Below, piece by piece: positions 1-9,420 of a stretch of 64,000 nt of DNA; within the stretch, counting starts at the first letter, position 1; every line of letters begins with the position of its first letter. The translations under genes and the position numbers were made by a program. This DNA comes from Chionis minor (taxonomy: Eukaryota > Chordata > Aves > Charadriiformes > Chionididae), in assembly GCA_013398295.1 (NCBI GenBank), contig VZSF01000856.1, positions 111,863 through 175,862 of the forward strand, read 5' to 3'. Under the pieces are notes generated by a model. It was not told the origin of the DNA and did not search any database. It saw only the letters and a list, made by a program, of their open reading frames with translations.

Positions 1-22
1 AAAAAAAAAAAAAAAAAAAAAA
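1..22. repeat. poly(A) run at window edge
   Basis: The window opens inside an uninterrupted run of at least 22 A. The upstream boundary lies outside, so it may be a simple A repeat or the tail of a retrotransposed sequence further left. CR1, the main avian LINE, does not use a poly(A) tail, so a CR1 origin is unlikely. Confidence 0.8.
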
Positions 23-2051
23 GGATTTAAAGTATCCCAAGGCCCAGCCCTGCTGTCTGAAAAATCCCATCTTGTGACTGGAAATACTGAGCTACGTGAC
101 AAATGCGTTCTGTTATACGGTGGGTTTTGGTGTCACTGGTGCCAAGTTCAACACAGCTTTGTCCAAAGGGTGCCTCACCTTCATATATGCTTCTGGTCAA
201 AATCAGGGATGGAGAGACATGCATCAGCACGGTGGGTGTCAGAGGCATTACTTGAGCTGGCAACCTGGAGTTAACTCTGCTGTACCTGGTTCTGCCCTGT
301 GTCCCAGAACTGGCCCTCTAGAGGTTTTACAGAGATGCCTTTTTCAGTAGGGAGGTGGTGAGCACCCCACCTGCCAGCCTTCTCCTCTCCCATCATCTGT
401 CTGTGCAGACGTCTCCTTGGGTTGGGGTGTCTCCCTGCTGGAGGACTGTGCTTCTCCACCTTCGTTTGGTGTTTGCTGGGCAGAAATGGGGATCCCAGCT
501 GCAAAAGAAAAACTTCTGGGGAGGAAAGCCCTTGCCCGTGACACTGAAGAGATTCAACACCCCCATGGATGTCTGCTGGGTTTCCTTTGCTGGGTGGACC
601 TAGGGATGTTGTTAAAGACGGATAATGTTGGTGTTTGTGTATCTCCTCCTACAAAGCCTTCACTGACATTAACAGGCCTTTTGATGCCACAGCAGCCTCA
701 TGGGGATCTGGAACAATGTTGGGCATCTTTCAGTTGTGATCTTCACCCACAGAAGAGCACGAGAGACTGGGCCAGCACGAGACCTGTCACTGTAAGTGAT
801 GCTCTCTGGTTTCCCATCTTTTTGAGTTGGCATTTTATTTATCGAAAAATGGCTTTTTGGTGAAAGGAAGGGAAGACAAAAAAAACCCCCATGAAAATGA
901 CTGGGGTTTTAAGAAAACCAAACTCCCTTCCACTCCCAAGTTCAACAGGCTACAAATGTGTCAAGCCTTTTGAGAGTCTTCCATCAGGAATGTTTCTCAC
1001 CATCTTTTCACAGCCTCCCGTTGCCATCAAGCTTGAAGTGCTGCCATGCAAGAACCCGTGGCTTGACAGCTCTTCACTCGGCAGCTCTGCTGTCCCGCTC
1101 CATTAGCTCAGAGGAGCTCACATAGCAGCACGTGTGCCACTGGTGACGTGGCAAGTCGGTCACTGTGGGACACAGCAGCAGCAGCAGCTACCAAATCTGG
1201 GTTTGGAGGCTCCTGCCTGATCTGTGTAGCAGGCAGCATCTAGGAATTTGGGGTCTGCATTTGTGGGCGGGGAGGATCTACTTAGGGGTGGAGAGATCCT
1301 GCCTTCTCCTGTACATGTCTGCATTTGCCAGCCTGGAGCTGCTCCTGTGGCTGATGGTGGAGTGTAAACTTGAACCCCTGTTACAGTCCCCATTGCTGAT
1401 CATGAATGAAGAAGACAAGCTCCCCCATTTTTCTTATTCCTTGAGGATCCCAGAGGAAGCCCAGGACCCACGTGGAAGATGGCATCTTCTCCTTCTGCCC
1501 CAAGGGAGGTCCAGCAAGAAGGCCTGGGAAAAGGCACAGGCAGAGCAACTTGTGGGCTCACCAGGTTTGTGTGGAGCAAGAGGGCATGCTGCTGGACTCT
1601 CAGATGTGAGGCCAAGGTCACAGGGCTGTAGAGTTCAAAACAGGTCAGGTTGCATTCTAGGCAAACATTCACCTTTTTAGCAGTAACTATCCATGCATTA
1701 GGTTCTTTGGAGAACTCCGTTTAACCTGTGGAAATAGCAGGTGTTTGGTCTGGACTTATGGAGGCTGTACCTGTGTGGATATCATGAGCTGCCCCCTGTT
1801 GGGTGGCATCAGCCTGCACTGACTGAACCCAACACTACCACATGTGCCACCTGAAAAAAGCTGTCCCCTTAGTTTGCATGGGCAGCACAAAGTTGCATCC
1901 TCAGCGCCCCCAGAGCCTTTCTGAGACCTTTTCTGTGGCTGCCTTGTGTCCCCTTACTGCTGGGAGAAGCAAATGGGGCAAAGAGAAAAAACATGGATGG
2001 GCAGTTTAACCATGGAAGTTATTGCTAGTCCTGCTCTGGAAACCTTTGTAT
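23..2051. other. Unique non-coding stretch, no gene seen
   Basis: I see no repeat family, RNA gene or convincing exon here. Open frames of up to 171 codons (plus strand, 1165-1680) and 148 codons (417-863) have no recognisable domain and unremarkable composition for this GC content. A short (CAG)5 run lies at 1173-1187, too short to be notable. The stretch ends where CR1 reverse-transcriptase homology begins. Confidence 0.6.
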
Positions 2052-2990
2052 TATACAAAGCCAACATGGATTCATGAAGGGCAGGTCCTGCCTGACCAAC
2101 CTGATCTCCTTTTATGACCAGGTGACCCACGTGGTGGATAAGGGAAAGGCTGTGGATGTGTCTATTTGGACTTCAGTAAGGCCTTTGGCACAGTCTCCCA
2201 CAGCATTCTACTAAAGAAGCTGGCAGCCCATGGCATGGACAGGTGCACTCTTCCCTGGGTTAAAAACTGTCTGGATGGCCGAGCCCAGAGAGTTGTGGTG
2301 AACAGTGCTAAATCCAGTTGGCGTTAGGTCTCACACACACGTGCCTGTACATAAGCCAGCGTGTGCCCAGGTGGCCAAGCAGGCCAATGGCATCTTGGCC
2401 TGTATCAAGAATAGTGTGGCCAGCAGGAGCAGGGAAGTGATTGTGCCCCTGTACTCAGCACTGGTGAGGCCGCAGCTTGAGTGCTGTGTCCAGTTTTGGG
2501 CACCGCAGTATCGGAGGGACATTGAGGTGCTGGAGCATGTCCAGAGAAGGGCAACGAAGCTGGTGAGGGGTCTGGAGAACAAGTCTCATAAGGAGCGGCT
2601 GAGGGAGTTGGGATTGTTTAGCCTGCAGAAGAGAAGGTTGAGGGGAGACCTTCTCACTCTCTACAACTCCCTGAAAGGAGGTTATAGCCAGGTGGGGTCA
2701 AGCTCTTCTCCCAAGGAACAAGCGACAGGACAAGAGGAAATGGCCTCAAGTTGTGCCAGGGGAGGTTTAGGTTGGATATTAGGAAAAACTTCTTTACCCA
2801 AAGGGTTCTCAGGCATTGGAACAGGCTGCCCAGGGAGGTGGTGGACTCACCATCCCTGGAGGTATTTAAGATACAGGTAGACGTGGTGCTGATGGACATG
2901 ATTTAGGGATGGTTTTGGCATAGGTTGATGGTTGGACTCGATGATCTTGAAGGTCTCTTCCAACCCAAGTGATTCTATGATTCTATACTA
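2052..2990 (+). mobile_element. CR1 LINE fragment, RT domain to 3' tail, internally deleted
   Basis: This is a 5'-truncated CR1 non-LTR retrotransposon. It opens in the RT region (SQHGF-type motif, then the free-standing motif read as LDFSKAFG, where the usual second D is G) and runs to the GRAQRVVVN motif near 2290. The sequence then jumps, after about 30 bases of unrelated DNA, to the C-terminal RT/thumb part. There the frame from 2305 reads [40 protein letters not shown] and [15 protein letters not shown]. The stretch that would hold the SGVPQG and FADD motifs is missing. The 3' UTR follows, with the CR1-typical 'gatcttgaaggtctcttcc' and a tail of imperfect ATTCTATG repeats at about 2971-2988. 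In-frame stops and the deletion make it inactive. Orientation is plus because the RT reads on this strand and the octamer tail is at the right end. Confidence 0.93.
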
Positions 2991-5900
2991 ATTCTGATTA
3001 TTAATCAGTATTAATTGTACCATTAATTTGTCCCTGAACCATAAGAGATTTAAGAAAAGGAGGTGTAGACTTTGCTTGGAAGAACAGGAGAAGAAGCCGG
3101 AGGAAGACAGCACTGGTGATCCAGCTTTTCATGAACTTTTCCTGGGCCTGCGACCCACATACAGAAGAAGACGGAGGAAGCTAGTGACTGGCAAAGCTGA
3201 CCTTTCGCATGAGGACACTGGCTGCAAAGGGGCAGAGGAGAAAGGCAGTGGTGGAGACCTGTGTGCTGGCTGCAGAGCTGCTGGCACCAGGAACACTCTG
3301 CCTGGTGTGAGGGAGACCCGACTGCTGGCTGGGATTGACTGTAGCCAGGTGCCCCATGACATGATGTCCATCTGAGCAGCAACGAGGGTGCCAGGAAGAC
3401 CAGACCCCAACTGAACACTACCTCCATGACCATGTCCCTCTGCTGAGACCTACCCTGGCAAATGACCAAAACTCTTATTTCAGTTGAGCCCTGGACCATC
3501 AGGGAAGCCCTGAAACCCATCACCAAACCTCTCCCTCCTTGATGTCTTGTGTAGGTTTGAAATGGACCCTAAGGGACCTTCACACAATACCCCCATCCCA
3601 GGGCATGGGCTTTGCATGGCGGCCAGGATGCCGGCAGTAGCACAACCCAAGGGAAAGGAGGTTTCCAGAGGCTAAAGGAAATCCCCCCAAACCCCAAGAA
3701 AGCCCCCGTGCTTCAGGGCATAAGCTGATCATCTGTGGGGGCTGGGAAGGAATTCGTCACCATCTGCCTCTTGTCTCTCTGCTGTGGGGAGCAATAAGCA
3801 AGTGAGGAGGGGAGGATTCAGCAGTGTTATTAGTTGGAGAACAGCATTATTCCTCCTGTCTGCACCATATAAACGAGTGTGTATTTTTCATAATGGGGGA
3901 ATACATGCAGGGAGAGAGAAAAAATGTTTTAAAAAAGAAAGAAGGAAAAGGGGGAGGGGTGAAATGAATCGATATAACAGAAGCATTAAGGCACTCAGGG
4001 GAGTGTTTTACTGGGGCCATTAATATACTTCTCAGGTGGTAAAAGCCACTTAGCCTTTAAAAATGATAATGAAATGTTAACTACCCAAAGCATTATTGCT
4101 GAGTCACGGAGAGCCATGCAGCCTCGCAGCTCCCATCGGATCGAGGGGCGCTGGCGGGGCTATGGCCAACCCCAGCCAGTGCGGGCGGTGATGATCTGGC
4201 ACATCTTGCCTACTGCACGCAGGAACCAAGCGCCTGGCAGCCCCTGCTGCACTGCTGCAGCTGCTCTGGCGTGGGCCCCCCCTGCCAGCTGTGCCCACCG
4301 TCCCAGCCGCTCACCATCCACTGCAGCGTCTGCCCGCTGCTGGATCTGCCATCCAGCCCCAGGCGCTCACGCTGAGAGAACCCCCCAGTTGCACATGTGG
4401 AGGAGGCATATTCCATGTGCTGTGACCTCTCTCCTGCCACTGGCCCAGGACTCAACCCTTGGGAGGGCAGAGAGGTGTGAGGATCATATCAGATCCATGA
4501 CCATGCAAATACTGCAGTCACCTGGCCTCCAAGCCATGGGGAGCAGGTGGGGACTCCTGCAACCACCATTTCCATGCACATGGATGTTTTGAAGTGGAAA
4601 GCTCCAGGCAGCATGGTCTCACCTGGCTGCAGAGGACCTCAACGGTGAGGGATGTTCAGGTCCGCCATGGATGGGGAGCAGGAAGGACCCTGACTGTACA
4701 ACTGTCAAGCCAACACGGGAATGTGATGCACAAGGGAGTAAGATCCCCTCTTGGCTCCCAGAAGATGGCACAGAGCAATGGTGGAAGCCTCATGATTTCT
4801 AGTCTACATTTCACAGACTTGTTGATTGCAGGTACATGGCTCATAACACCCTAAAACACTTGAACAGCATGAGGTGCTGGACACCCCAATGTTGATGAAT
4901 GTGCTGAGCTTTGGAAGCACTGGGATCTCCAAATTACTGAACAGCTCTGAAAACCATGGGGGTCAAATTCTGGCTATGTTCTTGTCAACGGGCACTTTTT
5001 CACCCCGCAAGGGAGCAGGGATTCTCGTGTCTCATATTTTATGTATCTCTGCCTCTTATTTGAAGGGCCCAAACAGCCCCCTGCAGTGTCACACGAGGAA
5101 ATTCAACAGGCCTGCATGGTCCAGCGAGCTGAAGTGTGAGATGAAGGTCTTCTCCTAGGACGATTCAGTGCCCAAGCAGAAAATTAATTTCCTTCCATCC
5201 ATCTGTATATGACCCAAAACCTTCCCTAGTCAAGGAGATTATGAAGTTTTTTCATGAATGTGGATTGAAAGTCAGAGGTAGCTGTGAAGGATGCTGGAGG
5301 TGGACTGAGTATCTGGAGGGACAGGGAGCAGCTTGGCTTCTAGAGGCACACCATCACTCTCATCCTCAGCACCTGTTTCAGGCACTACTGACAGACCCAT
5401 TTCTGGGGAACTTTTTCACTCGAGTGAGTTCTCACCTCTCTTATTGAGGGGTCTGACAGCACCCGAAGCAACCAAATGCCTGCTTTTACCTCCAAGCCCT
5501 GTGCAGAAGTCACTGAATGTGCAGCAGCGTGCTGCATTTGGGAACACTGGCTGTGGTGCAGATCCTGGTAACTGCAGTGTGTAGGGCAGAGTTAAGGATA
5601 TTACAAGAGTATGGCTGGGACTGTTGCACACAACCGAGCAGGTTGTGCCTGTCCCCAGTCATTTCTGAAGGCCACCCTGGCTGGTACGAGGCTGTGTGGT
5701 GCTGATAGATAGTGGAGAAAGGTTCCATTCTGCAGCATCTGCCTGGTAATGCAGCCCTGAGCTTAATCTGCCCAGAGCAAGCCTGGCTGCGGAGTGCACA
5801 TTGTGCCAGCGCTCTCAGAGCCCAGAGAAGGGCACTGCAGCCATAGCTGAAGCTGCACGCCCTGCTCCACAGCTGGGACGAGGCAATGGAAGAACACGAA

Positions 5901-8226
5901 CTCCTCCCATCTCCCTCCTCCCTGCCTCACCTCCACGCTCTGTCCTCTTCCTGTGAGAGGCTGGCAGGAGGCAGCTCTGATCTCTGTTGGACCTGGAGGT
6001 CCTGCTGGGACCCAAACTGGCAAAGCCTAGGTATGCACGACAGAGGTAGGACCATCCCCATCGACCTTGCAGCTGCTGCCCGGCGTGCAGGAGGCAGATG
6101 TGCAATCCCGCACTCCTGCCCTGGAGCTGGGGGCAGTGCCCCTACCCCTAAACCAGAGAGGACCGGGTTTCCCTCACGCTCTGCGTAGGCAACACTGCAG
6201 AGAGTCTGCAGGTACAGCAGAGAGGGCATGCGAAGGGCATCTCCTTCCAGCGTGGCACTCTTGAAATTAAAGGACACAGAGGGCTTTTGCGTCTGCTGAG
6301 AGAAGCGGTTCTCAAACTGCGGGTCACGACATGCCTGAAGTCATCTGGGGAACTGCTAAATGGGTCACGCTGCTCTGTAGACTTCAGCGGCGCATGGCCA
6401 TGGGGCCCAGACAGACCAGCCCTCCTCCCTCCCAGTCTCCACTCTCCCGAAGGCAGCCCGACGAGAAGACGCTCACCCAACTGGCACTGGCAGCCCCACT
6501 ATTAAGAATAACGCAGCCGCCTTGCACTGAAGCGCTTTATCCCCAGCACCCGCTGTGAACAAAATTGCCTAGGATCAGGTGGTGCTAGCCAATTTTTCTC
6601 GCAGCAGGGGCTGCAGGTAAAGCACCTCGGTGGAGAGGAGCTGTGCAGCTCTGAACTTTTCTGTTGCCCGCGTGAACTCAGGGAAGAGGAGAAGGGATAT
6701 TGTGTGCACTCAAGCAGAAGCAGAGAAGATGCCAAGAGAGGAGAGAAGCAGATGGAAAAGACAGAGAAAGCTCAAGATGAGGAGAGAGCAGGAAGGAAGG
6801 AGCAGAGGAAGAATAAAGCAAGAGGGAGGTGAGAAAAGAGCTGGAGCCGGGATGCCTCAAAGCAGTGGCCAAGGCAGCAAGAGAGCTGCATCTTCTCTTT
6901 CTTGTCCTACAAACCAGACACAGACGTGGCAGCAGCTAATCTTCCTGGCTCATGAACAAAAGGATTCTTTTCATGCCAGTAATCCAAGAGCTGCCATGCC
7001 ATGGCTCTCCCAGCTCATCTGCTGTGAATGTACTTATGTGGCGTCCAACTGAACGGGTTAGCAAAATAAAGACAGATGGCAATGGATTAGCTCTAACACT
7101 TCTTCTGTATCACAATGCAATCACTGCAGTCTTCTCCACTGCCTCCTCTTGGGACAGTTTGCTTGCACTGCAGCTGTGCAGCTGCCCCTGGTTACACACC
7201 AGTGGCCCAGCTCCAGAGCCACGACTTAGCACCACACAAGTAGGAAAGATTCACCGTGGGTTTTTGTTTGCTTCTTGGAAAACACGTAATAGGGAGAGGC
7301 TGTGGTCACAGTGAAGGGTGAACACACAGCCACCTGTCTGCTGAAATGGGACTTCTTTGTTACAAAACACCCTTCGTCACACACCTTTAGCATCAGTGGA
7401 CTCAGGGCAGCCTCTATGGCCCATGTTAATCAAGTAGCTACGTCGCCAAGCAGGATTTTTAACATCCAGACCCGTTGTCCCCAAGAATGGGGATATGTCA
7501 TGTGGTCCATTAAATGTTCAGGCAGACGTATCAAGAAACAAAGATGGGAGGTTGATGCCACCTCTTGACAAGTCAACAAGAAAAGTAGTCTCTTCTTCAT
7601 GATTAAGCATACCTCGCCCAAGTCAAGCCAGGTGCTTACGGTCAAGCCAGCGCTAGCCGATGCACCATGAGCTTGCATTTCTGCCAGACATAAAGTGTGC
7701 CGGTGACAGACTGGGCTTTGTTTGAACTGGGACATTTTCCCGTTGTTTCCCAGACAGAAATTATGTGGGAATTCTAGCATCAAGTCTTATAAAGACCTCA
7801 TCTTTACTACTTTGTTAGTAAATAGCCTTTCCAATTGCACAATTTTTTTTTTGTGCTGTATTCTCCTGCAAGGTAAACTTTACCCAAATGTCCAAGTGGA
7901 GTCTGTCTAATCTCAGTTTTACTAGGTTGTCAGCTCTGGTGCTACTGGTAACTTCAGGGATATTCAGATTCCTCAGGGTGGCAATCTTTCTGTCCTGCTG
8001 AAGAAGTCTCCTGATCTCATTCAGGCAGTTAACGAGACATCTTCACCTCTGACCCCGTTATTTTGGAAACTATCCCTTCTGACTCCTCATCCAAGACCAC
8101 CACACAACCAAGCAGTTCCATTTTGTCAAGATGATGCATTTCCCCATGGAACTGGGTATCTCTTAGAAGACCTGTCAGGTACAATTCAACCAATTTTTCT
8201 GTCACTGGTCACCTAGAGCTGGTATT
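2991..8226. other. Unique non-coding stretch, no gene seen
   Basis: No gene is supported. The 3028-3375 plus-strand frame is basic (RRRRRK) but has no recognised domain and no splice context. About 3780-4090 is AT-rich with TAAT-type and TGAGTCA-like motifs and could be regulatory. About 5880-6540 is GC-richer. A possible hAT transposon end lies at 6306-6370 and is listed separately. About 6700-6850 is purine-rich (GAGAGA/GGAAGG) without a clean repeat unit. Confidence 0.55.
6306..6370 (+). mobile_element. Possible hAT-type DNA transposon terminal relic
   Basis: The stretch begins with 'gcggttctcaaactgcgggt' followed by 'cacgaca' and later 'aaatgggtcacg'. This resembles the CAGTGGTTCTCAA...GGGTCGCGAC ends common in vertebrate hAT (Charlie-type) elements. 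No matching inverted end or 8-bp target duplication could be identified nearby, so it may be a lone terminal fragment or chance. Motif recall only. Confidence 0.35.
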
Positions 8227-8247
8227 AAAAAAAAAAAAAAAAAAAAA
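8227..8247. repeat. poly(A) run (A21)
   Basis: Twenty-one consecutive A bases. No processed-gene body was recognised immediately upstream, so I treat it as a simple repeat. It marks the left side of a cluster of retroelement relics (CR1 tail, Gypsy pol piece, second CR1). Confidence 0.85.
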
Positions 8248-8404
8248 GACCAAGAAACTTCAGACTCTTGTTCCCTGAAAAACATCAAGACTTAGTCAAT
8301 GTTTTAGACAAGAAGATACCTTGCCTCTGCATTGGCTTTGCAATTGACCAGTTTATTTATAACCTATAAGGAAGATAAGGCTCCAAGGAACCTGATTTAG
8401 CCTT

Positions 8405-8478
8405 TAAATTAGCCCTGCTTTGAGCAGGAGGATGGAGCAGATGACTGCTCAAGGTCCCTTTCAACTCAATATCTGTAA
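8405..8478 (+). mobile_element. CR1 3'-end relic
   Basis: 'agccctgctttgagcaggag' followed by 'gatggagcagatgactgctc' and 'aaggtccctttcaactcaat' matches the end of the CR1 3' UTR (consensus-like 'ctgctttgagcagggggttg...gatgacct...ggtcccttccaacctcaa'). About ten bases before it, 'aggaacctgatttagcc' resembles the preceding CR1 'gcaacctg...tagct'. Only the last 75 or so bases are recognisable, and the octamer tail is lost or eroded. Confidence 0.7.
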
Positions 8479-8689
8479 GTTGAAGATCCCACTGGGATGC
8501 TCTAACCTTGCAGCTGAGTCCAACAGCTCTTGGCGCTGTACCTGCCTGATGGATGTTCTGAGTGTCCAGTCTTACCTGCAAGTGCCATTTAAACAAGCCA
8601 TATGCCTCTGCTTAGCCAATCATATCTCTGTGGATGCCCTTTGCTATTTTTTGTGCATATTTGATCAGGAGTTTTCCTGATAATCCTGC

Positions 8690-9000
8690 TTATGCCTAAA
8701 AACATCCAGTTTGTTCCGATGCAGGAAGTCCAGTCTGCCTTTGATGAGTTCAAACAGGTGTTTACATCGGTGCCCACTGGGGCACTGCAAAACCTTTCAC
8801 TGTTGAGATTGATGCATTTGGCCATGTGATCAGTGATCAGTTGCACCTTTGCAATATTAGGTTCCCCCGAGATTAACTTGGACTATATGCATTGAAATCC
8901 TGTATAAGCTTGCACAATAACGGCAGAATTTTAAGATCAGCCTTAAGAAACTTACAGTTGTCAAATATGCCCTCCAACAATGGCATTACTATCTATAAAA
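8690..9000 (+). mobile_element. Decayed Ty3/Gypsy retrotransposon RT-RNase H fragment
   Basis: Three successive frames on the plus strand resemble the end of Ty3/Gypsy reverse transcriptase and the start of its RNase H domain. Frame one (8698-8780) carries a Q-x-A-F-D-x-F-K-x-x-F-T-S-x-P pattern, as in the segment after the RT palm. Frame two (8793-8850) reads PFTVEIDAF then an ISDQLHLC stretch, matching the RNase H start (xFxVExDAS...LSQ...LHPC) with its first catalytic Asp. Frame three (8924-8995) reads LTVVKYALQQWHYYL, matching the ELLAVxxALxxWRHYL helix, and ends at a TAA at 8996. At least two frameshifts and stops make it non-functional. No LTR, primer-binding site or integrase was recognised around it. 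Assignment is by motif pattern only; the clade within Gypsy is not determined. Confidence 0.72.
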
Positions 9001-9109
9001 CATGCTGTCTAGGCTGGATGTTTCCGAATCAGAATAAGCTTCTACTTAGAAGGTGGATTCCTTTATATATATATGTATAGATAAATGTAAATAAAGATAC
9101 CAGGAAGGG

Positions 9110-9420
9110 AGGTGAAAAGCAGATGGAGCCAGGCTCTTTTCAGTGGTTCCTAGTGACAGGACAAGAGACGATGGGCACAAACTGAAATACAGGAGGGTCC
9201 CTCAGAATATCAGGAAACACTTTTTTACTGTGAGGGTGACCAAGCACCGGCACAGGTTGCCCAGGGAAATTGTGGAGTCTTCATCCTTCAATATTCAAAA
9301 GACACCTGGGCATGGTCCTGGACAACGGGTCTGGGTGGCCCTACTGGAGATTACTCATACCAGACGACCTTCAGAGGTCTCTTCCAACCTCAACCAGTCA
9401 TTAGTTCTGTGATTGTGTGA
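9110..9420 (+). mobile_element. CR1 LINE 3' end, 5'-truncated
   Basis: The stretch reads 'agatggagccaggctctttt', then 'cagtggttcctagtgacagg' and 'acaagagacgatgggcacaa', the standard CR1 lead into the end of ORF2. The frame 9143-9412 then shows the terminal DRTRDDGHKLKYR, RKHFFTVRVTKH and RLPREIVES motifs. The 3' UTR follows with 'cttcagaggtctcttccaac' and a weak terminal 'gttctgtgattgtgtga' octamer-like tail. Orientation is plus. It lies about 110 bp downstream of the Gypsy relic. Homology may start slightly earlier (about 9088). Confidence 0.88.

Noticed and set aside
1173..1187. (CAG)5 run
   Set aside because: Too short to be an expandable or unusual repeat.
2305..2880. 191-codon plus-strand open frame as a host gene
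   Set aside because: It is the C-terminal reverse-transcriptase part of a CR1 LINE plus its 3' UTR, not a host gene.
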